Below, in pieces: positions 1 to 11,300 of a stretch of DNA of 64,000 bases; the stretch's first letter is position 1; each line of letters starts with the position of its first letter. The translations under genes and the position numbers were made by a program. The notes below the pieces were generated by a model that saw only the letters and a program-made list of their open reading frames with translations, was not told the origin of the DNA and did not search any database. This DNA is from Sequoia sempervirens (lineage: Eukaryota > Streptophyta > Pinopsida > Cupressales > Cupressaceae), in the NCBI GenBank assembly GCA_007258455.2, contig VDFB02018424.1, positions 1-64,000 on the forward strand, written 5' to 3'.

Positions 1-352
1 CTACATTATCTGAATTAATATGTGAAACTACCTAACCCCCTAATTAATTAATTAATTAATCACTTGATTAAACTCCCAAGGGTTACCCTGGACCAACCAC
101 CTGGGGCACCAGATTGGGCCATTGAGAGCCACTCCCCCAACTAACAACAATATCTCAAAATCACAATAGGCAATCCAACTTGCATAATACCATATCCAAA
201 CAAAATAATTGCACCAAGTGAGGCATGCACCATCTCATGCTAGAAATTCATAATAGAAAAACCAGATTCAAGTGCAAGGCTCAAAACCACATAAACGCAA
301 CCCAAGAGTAAAGGTCAACCATCATCAAATAGAAAATCATAGGGGTGTTACA
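1..352. repeat. LTR end fragment (TGTAACA...TGTTACA family)
   Basis: The segment ends in GGGGTGTTACA at 342-352, a typical LTR terminus. Its 30-130 part (CCCCCTAATTAATTAATT, then an ...ACCCTGG... block, then GAGAGCCACTC) resembles 60943-61045, where the same blocks occur in the same order. I infer both belong to one LTR family. The start lies outside the window, and the sequence after 352 shows no clear primer site or polypurine tract, so orientation is not fixed. Confidence 0.5.
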
Positions 353-1310
353 TTTTCTAATTTTACTAAACATAGATTTTTCATTGATCAAGTTCTTTGT
401 TCTACACATTTGGAGAAATAGTTAAACACTCAAAATTTTCCAAAAACTATCTATGCATTAGGTATTGGCGTCCTTGTTTCACCCAAAAAAATTGAATTTT
501 GATATATACACAAGTTATGTGTGATGGCATGCACCTATGTCTAAAGTGTAATTACCCTAACTTCAAAAATTAATGAAAAGAATGTGTAACAAAAAATTAC
601 ATGAAAAATACCCATGTACTAGATATTGATGTTACAAATTATCTATATTTTAAAAATTATAATTTTATCCTTCCTAAAAAAAAGTTGTGTGATGAAATAA
701 ACATTACTTTTTTAAAATGGTGTTTACTATAACAAAATAGTTATCAAAAGTTACATAGAAAGATTAATGATTAGTGAAGACAACAAAAAAGGTACAACTT
801 TTTTTTACATATATATATATCTGATGCATTTTTCCTATCTATAGGTATACTTTGTAGCTAAGATATATTTTAAGCTATTTATTGCTTCTATACAAGATAT
901 ATGCATGTTAATATAGTGTTTTTATTATTTACCAGATATATGGACATTACACCAGATTTATACACTATTTTGCACATAAAAGGGGACAAAAAATAACTCT
1001 AGTTTCATCTTTTAACAACTCATGTTGTCAATGTTAGCCTCTAGATTCCTCCAACCCACAAGAGTCTTTGTTGCTATTCATTCATCATTTGTAAGACATT
1101 ATTCCATACCTTTGCTAGCGTGCATCACAGATTCCCCAACTCTTGGTTCCTCCTTTTTACTTACTATTCATTCATTCAACTCCTTTTGGAATTCTTGCAA
1201 GGCCTTTAAGAAGAATTATATGTTGGGAGGCCCCCCTGTCATGTGTGACCCTATATGACCTCTTGTAGATTGACTTTTATTATACCATCTTCTAGTCGTT
1301 TCTAGAACTT
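353..1310. other. AT-rich stretch without a supported gene
   Basis: This stretch is AT-rich with short homopolymers and no convincing reading frame. The part around 1200-1300, read on the minus strand, lies just beyond the LINE reverse-transcriptase C-terminus and could be LINE 3' untranslated sequence (inference). I see no poly(A) tail that would fix the LINE 3' end. Confidence 0.5.
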
Positions 1311-2366
1311 TCATTTAGAGATCTCCATTGTGATGACTACTTGCATGGTAACATTATGTAAGGTGATTCTTTCGGTAGACTCAATAAGTGCCCTTCTCTT
1401 CCCCTTATATTTGTCTTCATTACTTGCCTTCCAAATATACCAAATTATTTTAGAGAGACATGTCCACAATAGAGAGAGATCTTTTCCCATTTTAGTATCT
1501 TTTCCAAGTAATTTTTTTCTAGATATGGTTGTTTCCCCATATATTTTTTTTTTCACAAAAAAATCTTGATTTCTTTTGCATACAAACAATAAAAAAGAAA
1601 ATAAGTTTGATTGATTTAGGTACTCTACAAATGCTACAAATAAAAATATTAGCAAATTCAATTTTATAAGGTAGTCTTTGCATTAGAAGCAAACATCTAA
1701 AACAAGCCTTTCTAAGTTCCAACACATAGTTCCAGTTGTTTTGAAAAATCTTATTCCACTGATTTTTAAGTAAATTGCCCGCCCAACTTTTATTAGCATG
1801 TTCTCAAATATCATACTATTCAGAAAAAAAATTATAAATTGTTTTAGCATTTAGTTTTAGGAGAGAATTTCAATCAATCCCATAAAATCCTAGATACTAA
1901 GTTTCATCATGTTTCAATTCCATATAAAAATGAATATTTTTACATGTTTTCTGTAATAATGTGTAAGTTCTCTAATTAGTTTGAGACAAATTATATTTTG
2001 TGTACAATTCATTCCAACTTTTTAAAGAACCATCTTTTTGTAAGTCACTGAAGCATTTAATTCCTTTGTGTGCCCAAATTTTAGTTGAGAAACCTTGAAT
2101 TAAGGCAAGGGGCTCCCCCTTGTACTAAAAATTCCAACATATAGACCTATGAGTGAAAAAATAATACTATTATTCTTGGTGAAGTGGCAATCTATGAAAT
2201 TTTTCTTTAAGTATTCTCAAGCTTTCCAAATTCTTTTGAACATATTTGATCATGCAAGAGATATTGGGAGCTTACTACTAAGGAGATCATAGAAGGGGAG
2301 GGATTTCCATCACTTACCTTGTTTGGGGGACACATTTTTATGTTGTTCCTTATGAGAACCTTTGAT
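1311..2366 (-). pseudogene. LINE ORF2 C-terminal part (3' half of the split LINE)
   Basis: The minus strand encodes, in several shifted frames, the C-terminal part of a plant non-LTR reverse transcriptase protein, including the zinc-binding (zf-RVT-like) tail. Visible pieces are NNWNYVLELRKACFRCLL (about 1690-1740), then MGKDLSLLWTCLSKIIWYIW and NEDKYKGKRR (about 1400-1500). These match the family habit of ...W.iWkaRNe..f.gkrr... near the protein end. Stops and frame changes are frequent. The 5' continuation is at 5827-6078, on the far side of the inserted LTR element: the frame reads ...ALEGEEL up to 5827 and resumes with ...SKVLIRNN below 2371. LINE identity is from motif recognition only. 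Confidence 0.65.
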
Positions 2367-2371
2367 AGTTC
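2367..2371. repeat. Target-site duplication AGTTC (left copy)
   Basis: AGTTC directly precedes TGTTAG at the left element boundary. The same five bases follow the right boundary at 5827-5831. A 5-bp duplication is normal for LTR retrotransposon integration and fixes both ends of the element. Confidence 0.8.
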
Positions 2372-2553
2372 TGTTAGCTCTCAAAAACGTAGGTTGAATG
2401 CCTTAAGAGGCTGCCAATCTCCTGATACGCTTTAGGGTAACAGACAAGGCCAAGAGAACTCAACCTTCTACTCTTTAGGTGTTGCAAAACCAAGGCGGGT
2501 GTACCTCTCTAAATAATGTAGAATTAACTTGTGATTATCTTTTTGAAATGCTT
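2372..2553 (-). repeat. 3' LTR remnant, 182 bp
   Basis: It aligns end to end with 3645-3826 without gaps. I count 11 substitutions over 182 positions, nearly all transitions. It starts TGTTAGCTCTCAAAAACG on the plus strand, against TGTTACCTCTCAAAAACG in the other copy. It keeps only the LTR 3' end. The break lies at GAAATGCTT/G. Confidence 0.85.
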
Positions 2554-3487
2554 GGAGAGAATTAATTGAGAATGCAGGCATACTATTAACCAATCCTTGG
2601 CATCCTCAAGAAGTGACATCATGAACAACTTCATGTGTAAATCTTCATAAGGCATATCTATGTCCTGAATAAAAATATTAAAACTCCTTAAATGTTCTTC
2701 AGCTGTGATTGCATTACTCCCTATAAATTTGGGCACCATATTCCTCCAACCGCCATCCATAGGGTAAGGATACAACTCAAAACCAGCTAAATCAAACTGT
2801 CTAATCATGGTTGCATGCTGGCGAGGGGGAGGCATAGGTGGATGCTGATACTGAGGCATGCGATTATTGTACTGTGCATTATGATGTGGGATATAATTCT
2901 GACCAGGCAGTGGATACATACCTGTATGCTGTGTGGGAATATGAGGTGAACGGTTTGGTTTCCTGTAATGATTCCCACTCTGATGGTGAGGAGATACGGG
3001 TGGACCAGAAGGCCCTACGCCATGACTACCCTGCTTGTGAGGTGGCACATACTTTGGGCCACCAGATGTTTGATCATTAAGTTGGGTCTTCTGTAATTTA
3101 GCCTCCAACTCCTCTACCCTCTTCCTATGTAATTCAAGCTGAGCCCTTAACTCATCTGGAGTCTCATGATCAACAAACACATTCAGGTTATCTTACATAT
3201 TATGGTTATCATACTCTTGCTTCTTTCTAGCTTCAAACTCAACCATTGTAAAATGGATTTACTTGCTCTTTAGGGGTATAGGGATCTGCACCTGAATTAT
3301 CTCTCCATGTGTCATAATGATCATAAGTCTCAAGATGTGCATTAAATATTTTATCTTTATCTGTCATGCACATATCTTCATTTATTCCTTTTCCCTTGTC
3401 AGCTTTGTCACCCTTGTGTGTCCATTTACTGTTGCCAGCAGGAGCTCCAGAATGACCTCCCTTGTATTGAGATCTTCTTCCATTCAT
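2524..3487 (-). pseudogene. gag: Decayed gag of the Ty3/gypsy element
   Basis: The likely start is the ATG at 3487 (MNGRRSQYKGG...). A frame change near 3190-3240 leads into the second piece, 3180-2524. That piece has a coiled-coil-like start (DELRAQLELHRKRVEELEAK), a long Pro/His/Gln-rich linker with many PPH and HQ repeats, and then a typical gag N-terminal block: PKFIGSNAITAEEHLRSF, IQDIDMPYEDLHMKLFMMSL and EDAKDWL. Gag forms the particle that packages the element RNA. No zinc knuckle, protease or polymerase follows, because the frame runs into the 3' LTR stub at 2553; the last residues (about KHFKKIITS) are LTR-encoded. The pieces lie in different frames, so it cannot make a full Gag. Confidence 0.7.
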
Positions 3488-3623
3488 GTTTGCACAACTG
3501 CAAAATTTCTATCAGAGTCACCACTCACTTTTTAGAAAGTGAGAAAATGTTTAATACTTCTAGTCCCCAATGGAGTCTGTGCAATATCTTTGACTCTATG
3601 ATTAAGGCTCTGATTCTGATTGT

Positions 3624-3641
3624 TCCCCAGTAGAGTCACCA
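3624..3641 (-). promoter_or_regulatory. Primer-binding site (tRNA-Arg type)
   Basis: On the minus strand this reads TGGTGACTCTACTGGGGA, three bases after the LTR end at 3645. Position and length fit a reverse-transcription primer site. The tRNA-Arg assignment rests on resemblance to Ogre/Tat elements recalled from the literature, not on a search. Confidence 0.7.
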
Positions 3642-3644
3642 ATT

Positions 3645-5826
3645 TGTTACCTCTCAAAAACGCAGGCTGAATGCCTCAAGAGGCTACCAATCTCCTGATA
3701 CGCTTTAGGGTAACAGACAAGGCCAAGAGAACTCAACCTTCTACTCTTTAGGTGCTGCAAAACCAAGGTGGGTGTACCTCTCTGAATAATGCAGACTTAA
3801 CTTGTGATTATCTTTCTGAAATGCTTTGTCCACAATGGCAGATAACAATGAACAAATGAAACCAAACTCGATAACTACCTTTTGATCTAAATCCTAGAAT
3901 GCTTAATTAATAGATATAAAGAAACTGAAATGGATTCAAATAGTGAAATGCAGAGACTAGTGCCTTGTTGGGTAGGCGGAGTCAAATGAGATCAAAATGA
4001 ACAACAATCTTTGGATGAGATACAAATTATTTGGCATATGATCTATTCATAACTTGTATGAACATGCAGTATTGTGACTACTAAGTTCTACTTTAATAAT
4101 CCAAAATGAATCTCTCTGATTATTGTGATCAATAAAAGGATTTAATCTTCGCTTGAAATAACCAATTGATTAATCACACGAATATAGCAAATGTGTATTG
4201 ATAAATTGAACATAAACTTGTTATGTCAATTTAAACAACTAGAGAAATCAATCATGGAGACAACTTAGTAGTATTTTTCATTTAATTCAATAGATAACTG
4301 ACACTAGAAAAATGCAGCAACATTAACTGAATCTCATAAATACCTCCATTGTGAAAATCATGCAACAATAGCCTCTGGTCTAATAATTTTACTCTAATGT
4401 ATCTACTTGCAGTGTATCAAAAATCTAATCTCTCGTTCAATTTACAAATACAACATGCTTATTTATACACCAGCATGAGAAAAATATCAAAATGAAACTC
4501 CATGCCGACCCAACACAAGATTCGGGCTCAAGTTGTGTCGGCTAGCAACAGTCAACCAAACAGAAGCATGTCGGCCATAGAACTGTGTTTTTATTATTTA
4601 CCAATAGTCGGTAAGACAGTCAGATAATTATGCCAAAGCAAATCCATTCATGAGCTTCATTCTGTTTGTGTAAGACTCTATGATGTCGATGAGACATCTC
4701 ACAGAGGACCCCAACTGCTATTGATAATCTTAAGACTTTCTGTAGCAATGTAAAGATACCATCAGACCGAGATGCATATTTTGTTCCATTCACAGTAGCT
4801 ATAGCAATCCACTTGTTATACCGAAGTGGAGAAGTTTCACCTTCATTTCGCTATAGCCTAAGGTTGTTAGAGAGATGTTACATAGATAGTCAAAAGTTTC
4901 ACCAAGAGCCTCCAATATAACCTCATGTCACTGTGACTTAAAGATTCTCTTGCCGACAGCCAACCTTCACAAATTTTTGCTAGGACACAAGTGCTCTTAT
5001 ACCGACATAAGCCATCTATTTAATGCATGTCACTATAGCCCATCACACTCGGGGAGATGTTATATAGCGTACACAACGTTTCACCGAAACACCCCAAGCA
5101 CACCAATTTGCCAAGACAATTTAGAACTCTTGCCAAAGACCACATCATGAACATTGTCGATAAGACCGAGTGGGCTCGCCAAGACATATAACGGAGCAAC
5201 ATAAGTCATACCGAAGCAAACCTTATAGTCAACCCCATTCGCCAAGACAAAGGCACCCCTATGCCGATAAAGATCCTCATGTCGCTATAACCATGAACCC
5301 TCGACAAGACACTTTGTAGACATCACATTGTTATACCGAGAAGACCATTGTATATTACACTGTCGCCATGACATTCAGAATTTCTCACCGATATGCTATA
5401 TCCATCCACCACCATTCGGCAAGACAAGGAAACCTCGCTAAGACATGATGCCGATACCGCTTAGCTGCGCCGATGAACCACCATACCCATAGTCAGGGAA
5501 ACATGCTGAAATTGGGGAGACCATACCCCGATAGTCATAACACATGCTGAAAGAAACCACCACAGTTGCCAAAAGAAAAGAAATGTCTTGCCGATAGGCA
5601 ACAAATGTTTGCTAGCTATGAAATGGATCGGGGAGACAAATGGAGACCTATGCCGATATGGACCAAAAGGTGGAAAATGAGCACAAGATGATAAAGGGGA
5701 CAAATATGAGCCAAAATGTGAGCAAATAATTACGAAATGCAGGAAATATGCATAAAGAAAAGACTCATATGAAGACCAAGGGACATAAAAATGTTCAAAA
5801 AACATCGGATTTTAATAGTTCCAACA
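3645..5826 (-). repeat. 5' LTR, about 2.2 kb
   Basis: The end at 3645 abuts the primer site. The other end is placed at 5826, because minus-strand TGTTGGAAC begins there and is followed on the plus strand by the AGTTC duplication. Between about 4500 and 5640 the motifs GCCAAGACA, CCGATA and GCCGAC recur at irregular spacing, giving a degenerate repeat texture and higher CG content than the surroundings. No ORF is supported inside. Confidence 0.75.
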
Positions 5827-6078
5827 AGTTCCTCACCTTCCAATGCTTTGATTACTCATTTAGAGGTTAGAGCCATATCATGTAGTTTTAAGTCTTTTAA
5901 TCTAATGCCAACTTTTGTTTTATCAACACAACACCATTCCCACTTGACTGCATGCCTCTTCCTTTTTCCCTTACCACCAGACCAAAAGAATTTCCTGATC
6001 CTTTTTTGGATTTCACTAACCTGGTAGCTATTAAATAACCAAATTGAGGAAAAGTATAAGTTGTAGGATGACAATCTT
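5827..6078 (-). pseudogene. LINE ORF2 part (5' half of the split LINE)
   Basis: The minus strand carries a reverse-transcriptase C-terminal block typical of plant LINEs: IQKRIRKFFWSGGKGKRKRH, AVKWEWCCVDKTK, then GIRLKDLKLHDMALTSK, a stop, and ALEGEEL. The stop after TSK sits where relatives carry Trp, so TGG to TGA is likely. The frame continues at 2366 and below after removal of the 3.46-kb LTR element. Upstream of about 6080 the sequence changes abruptly to GC-rich DNA, so the LINE is 5'-truncated or broken there. Confidence 0.7.
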
Positions 6079-6601
6079 TTGGCAGACTTGTTGTGCCCTC
6101 AACACACATGCCCCGTTCGAAATGGAGACCCTTTTTTCTTTCACCTTGCCGAGTCATTTTTATCGCCGCCTCATTTTGTGTGCCCTATTTTGGTGTCCCT
6201 GATGGTTAGCATACCCCTAATGTCCCATCTTAAATTGACCATGTTTTGTCCACTTCACTTTGGCTAGATCCTAGCAACTTTTGGGCTTTCCTTGGCAAGT
6301 TTCCACTGCTAGCTATCTATCGGGCTCGGGGCCGAACCTGTGGTCACTCAAGTTACTTAACAAAGTTTTCTAATTCCTCCCCCATTTCAGGTCTGCATCC
6401 GCCAGATTCCTACGTTTTCCCTTTGGTTCCTATCAGGCCCGGGACCGGACTTGGGGTAGTTTTAGACTGCTTAACACTTCTTTCACCAGTTACGCTTCGC
6501 TCCTGGCTCCACCCCCGCTTCCGCCAAGCTTTCCTGATGGGATCGAGACCAGACCTCTGCCTATTCTAACTGCATGAAAATTTCCAGGTTCCCAGTTCAG
6601 T

Positions 6602-6815
6602 CCCAGTTCTGCCCCCGATGGTTTTCCATCTCGGTTTTTCCCCAGCTCCACCCCCAATGATTTCCATCCTGGTTTTGTCTCGGCTCTGCCCCCAATGGTC
6701 TTCCATCCCAGTTTTGTCTCAGCTCTACCCCTGATGGTCTCCCATCCTTATTTTGCCCCGGCTCCACCCTCAATGGTCTTCCATCCTAGTTTTTTCCCAG
6801 TTTCGCCCTCGTCCA
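6602..6815. repeat. 39-bp tandem repeat, about 5.5 copies
   Basis: Units start at 6602, 6641, 6679, 6718, 6757 and 6796. Each carries CCCAGCTC(T/C)(A/G)CCCC, then AATGGTCTTCCATCC, then AGTTTTGTC, with variation. The period is 38-40 bp. The unit is pyrimidine-rich on this strand. Confidence 0.85.
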
Positions 6816-7087
6816 TGGGCCTGAGTTCGAGACTTCCTGCCGCCCAGTCTACGTGAGATCCTTTAAGAGTTTTCTCCCATCCCGAGCCCGACCCCACTAG
6901 CACTTTTCCATCTAGACTCTAGGTCCCTTCTTGCAGTCAGTATGAAATGCAATCTTGAACAACCTTTCTACTTCGCCCTTCTAGACCTCTGACCCCGGTC
7001 CTCCCACCACCGCCCGCTGATTTCAAATTCACCAACTCTCAGTCAGTTGTACTAGTATTAAATGAGGCCATTAATTACAGAATAGGG

Positions 7088-7096
7088 TATAAGTAT
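7088..7096 (+). promoter_or_regulatory. TATA-like box in the GC-rich block
   Basis: TATAAGTAT lies in GGG-TATAAGTAT-TGGG, inside an otherwise GC-rich segment, about 1 kb into the candidate LTR. This is a plausible position for the U3/R transition. No other core element is evident, so this is a suggestion only. Confidence 0.3.
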
Positions 7097-8368
7097 TGGG
7101 CCCCAACCTATCATTTTCATTCTTGAGGATTGTAGAGGAGATCGAAGCAATTGTTGGAAGAGATCTTCGTGCCTATTGTTTCCATTAGCCTCAAGATCAT
7201 CGTTGGGGTTCCCAGTGTTGATCACACCGCATCTTTCGACTATGGGCTTCCGAGGTAGGTCTGTTGTTCATTGCACCAAAAAGTTCTCATGATTTTTTAT
7301 ATTGAAATCATGAACAAAATGGGTTTAAAATGAATTCAATCAATAGATCACAACGAGTCTCGCAAAACCCACCTTTCCAAATCCTGAGGAACTTTCAAGT
7401 CGATCCCTTATGTCTGATTTGGAACTCCATGTTGCCACCATTGTTCTTCATGTAGGGCATTCACACCTTTCGGGCCTGACCCTTTGGGTTTCTCATTTTA
7501 GACTTCCGTCAGGAGTTCACTGTTCCATGACAGCGGAAGGCTCCTGCCTTCCCAAACCCTTGGCCCCAACTCCTAGACTTCCAGCCGCCCTTTCTATCTC
7601 AGGTCCACCCCCGACGGAGATTCTTTCCGCAACGATTAGCCAGTATGATCCTAGACCTTTCCCGTCAAGGTTCCCTTCACCGTTGTCCGTGGAGCGAGTT
7701 TCCAAACCACCATGCCTTTTCAAGCCTCGATTCTGACAGACCGATTGCCTCCAGAAACCTAACGAAGATAACTACCATCCTAATGCTCCTTCGAGTCCGC
7801 TCCTCTGGGCTGCTCCATCTGGGATTCCATGTCCGGATTTCCATTTCCAAACAGCACATCTGGAGCAACCTTTCGCCCCTCCGGGCCCGAATTAATGACC
7901 GGCCTTTTTCCTTATGGGTCCTAGACCCTGGGGTTTCGACCCTAGCACTCTATCTCCCCGTGGCTTTTTGGGATGGCAAACTGCAGACAGCTTTCGGGGC
8001 TCGAACCTCCGAGAGCCCCACGAGTGGCCTAAATGACCTCAAATTTGAAAAATAATGCCAACCCACGTGCTCAAATTTGGCCCTCTTCGACATTATCAAA
8101 TCATAAAAATATGAAGATGGAAGAAACCACTTGGAGCACCCTGGCATATTCGCTCTTCCAAGACAACATTCTTGCCAGGGAACTCTGCCCCCCCTTGGGC
8201 TTGGATCGTCCAAAACCCCTTAGGAAAATGATTAATGACACCTAAAAGGAAAGGATTTAACTGTATTAATCATGTGGTATCTGAATTGGATTTATCTCAT
8301 GGGATTTTGGCTAATGTCACTACCTTCTACAAATGATCATACTCATTGTGTCCATGTCTACAAGATAT

Positions 8369-11300
8369 ATGGAATCAGGAGCAGGACCCTCGGGAAGAAC
8401 TGTAGAGAAGGACAAAGGAAAGAAATCAAGCAAGGTTCCTTGTGGGAAGGAGGATAAAGATCAAATGAAATTCTAGTTCTAGGGAGAACCTCTGTGATCA
8501 AAGATTGTTAATGATTGGAAGGAAATCATAGAAACCAATATCGGCCATGTTGATATTGATGATTTCAAACGAAGGGTTAGAATTCATCCAAAAACTGACA
8601 ATGCTAGATTGATCAGGTAGAGCGAGATCGCAAAGGCTACGGGCTTCCCTCATTTCCCCTAAGTTGGTCATGGCTTTCCGCCAAGCCTACCAACCCGAGA
8701 CAAGAACCATCATTGACAGAGATGAGAATATCCTCATTGATATGTTAGCTCAAGGAATCATGAAAATATTTCACATTCCCACCTTTGATGAAATGGAGGT
8801 TACCACCATGAATGAAGGAAAGGTGACCTGGGATGTGGACCCAATGGGTTGCAAAAGGCTAATAAACCAATTCTGGCTCAAGGAAAGAAGAGGCAACGCT
8901 GTGAAGGTTCCCCAAGATCTCTTTTGTAGTGATTTCCATGAAGACTACCACGACTTAGTGACTCTACTGAGCTAAGTAATGGGCCTCCCTTCTGCTGCAT
9001 TTTTTCAAGAATGGATGGTATACTTTGTTGAACAGATCATCTCTGGCCACCATGATGTCACCACGAAGGCCACATTCTATTGGGGAGACATCATCAGTAA
9101 TTGCTTTCATGAGAAGTTTATGAATGTAAAGAAGGGATCAAAGTTTTACATGACCTCCTATTTGGTCTACTCTCTAGCAGAACAAAGGTAGTACAGTGGG
9201 TTATTCATGGGGCCCAATGAGGATTCAAGCCAAAGATTGAAAGTCTATGACCGATATCCCTAGCTCCAATAAAGAAACTTTAAGAAAGAGCAATGCAGGG
9301 TGAATGACGCCTTTGTTGATTACATCATCTAATTACTTGGAGGGGATTTTGAGAGGAGGGTCTCTCACAGTGCATGGGTGTGCCTAAAATAGTATGCCTT
9401 CCTATTTATTTAATTCCCCAAATTCACCTACATTCGCACCCAGGGTTTCACTGAAAGGCCAAATAAGCTGCCCCGGTACCTCAATGACCAAATTATACTA
9501 CTAGAACTCTCTCAGAACCTGCAGCATGTGCACACCATCCTTAGTAGCAAGCACCTAGTAGGGATCTCTTATCCCCTAACCTTCGATAAGGGCATGTATA
9601 AATTTCAAACTTCCCAGTGTGTTGGGAACTTGGAAAAGGAACTGGCAGAATACCACTTCCAACAATACACTGCTCACCCACGGGTGGACCTGTATGGGCA
9701 TGTGAGAAGAGTGTTGGGATCAGAGTATGCCCACTTGCATCATGTTGAGGATTTTTAGGAAAACTGCCAAGATGACAAAGAGGTGCTTACCAAGCACTAC
9801 ATGAGGATGACGGCATACTTCATAAGAAGGGTGCAAGTGTTCCCTATACTGGATCAAGTTGAGGAAGATGAAGACACCATCATGGATCCCTAATATAATG
9901 CAATCTCTAACTTACCACTACCCACGATTGATTGGGATGAGCATGAGGTTGATGACCTCGACATCATAACTAAACCCATCGTGGCTCAAACTGAAGAATG
10001 GATTAAAAGGAAATTCGCCCAGCTAAAGCAGCAAGGGGTAGTCCTAACATATTAAGGACTCAAGAGTGAGCATAGTGCCACCAAGGATGTCACCACTACT
10101 ATGTCAATAGGCAAGACATCCAAGTCTTCTTCGATCACTAGATTAAAGAAGAGGAAAGAAGCAAAAACGGAGCAACCTCTGGATCCCAAGGTATACACAA
10201 GAAAAGAGTTAGGAGACTCACCTTCCAAAAGGCCCAGGTGAACAGGGGGCACAATGGAGTAGCCTGTAATCCAAGAGGGTGAAGAACAAAGGATAGATTA
10301 GTTAGAGCCTCTTTTGACTCCCCCTGTCTTGACTGTCCCATTACCTATTTCCCTAGCCATGGTTGCCACGTCCCCACTGACAGTGGATATATTAGTTCAT
10401 CTTGCCCCTTTGCCTTGGGATAGTCCCATCGACTACTCCTCTTTCCTCCACCACCATGTCACCTACCATATCACTCCCATTAGCTACAATAACAACATCA
10501 ATGCCTGCTCCCGCATTTCCCAAGGATCTCTCAAAACACATGTAAAGTCTCCCTTTCGAGCTCTCCCAAATCCTTATGGACCCCACCCTTCAAGCTACCT
10601 TAGTGCAGGTCCTCGCCACTACTAGGCCTTCACAACCTCCCATAGGACCACCAGCGAGGCCACAATGTTAATTTTTGAGGAGTGGGAGAGATGAGAACAA
10701 GAATCCTCAAAGCCAATTGAAGAGGAGGTCGATGAATATCATGAGCACCCCGAGTATGAACACCGAACAATCAACACGGTGGTTCATGAAGAAGAAGAGA
10801 TAGGCTCTTCTGAGAGTAGAGATGAGGAGGAGGCAGAAAGGCCATCTCCTATAGGGGAGCAAAAGAGCGACAGAGTAGTGAAGGACATGGAAGTCTCTAC
10901 AGGGGAAAGGCAGTTGCAAATTGTACCACTCCCTAGGAAGGAAGAAGATATTGAGGGGGACTAGCCTGAAGGACACCTGCATAAGGACAAACAGATTGAA
11001 GAAATAGAAGAAAAGGAAATTGAAACAAAAGGAAGCCCCCACAGGTAGTTGATTACTAAACCTCCCATCAAAATCCTCAAATTCATCCAAGACTCTGATG
11101 AGAAGGAGGGAGAAAACACCAAAATGAAAGGTGACCAAACAAAAGTCTAAATAGGGTAGGGTGAAGGCAATCAAGAGTCACCAAAAGGAGATTTTGTTGT
11201 GCCTAAGTGGTTGGAGAGGCAACTTGAAAAGAAAACTCCCACTCCTAAGGATCCAAGAGTGAGGCTAGAGGCTATCCTAGCTCGAGCGCAAATCTCAACC

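Larger units (their letters stand above)
2372..5826 (-). mobile_element. Internally deleted Ty3/gypsy LTR retrotransposon
   Basis: Read on the minus strand the order is 5' LTR (5826-3645), 3-nt spacer, primer-binding site (3641-3624), leader, gag-like ORF (from 3487), then directly a 182-bp stub of the 3' LTR (2553-2372). The LTR termini are TGTTGG...TAACA. A perfect AGTTC duplication flanks the element. All of pol and most of the 3' LTR are missing: the gag frame runs straight into LTR sequence at 2553/2554, so one deletion removed everything between gag and the last 182 bp of the LTR. The primer-site sequence TGGTGACTCTACTGGGGA resembles the tRNA-Arg site I recall for Ogre/Tat-type elements (family knowledge from memory), which suggests the Tat lineage. 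Confidence 0.8.
6088..8272 (+). repeat. GC-rich LTR-like block
   Basis: This 2.2-kb block is clearly richer in G and C than anything nearby. It begins TGTTGTGCCC and ends ...TTAATCA, two bases before a sequence resembling a tRNA-Met primer site (TGGTATCTGAATTGG, 8275-8289). It has a 39-bp tandem array and a TATA-like site. I infer a candidate 5' LTR for the long ORF that starts at 8369. I could not find its partner downstream of the ORF: the sequence after 12489 does not resemble it. The frames it contains (for example 7410-7736) look like compositional artefacts. Confidence 0.35.

Noticed and set aside
7410..8055. Plus-strand frames of 108 and 136 codons in the GC-rich block
   Set aside because: GC-rich sequence lowers stop frequency; both strands and several frames are open at once, and no domain is recognisable.
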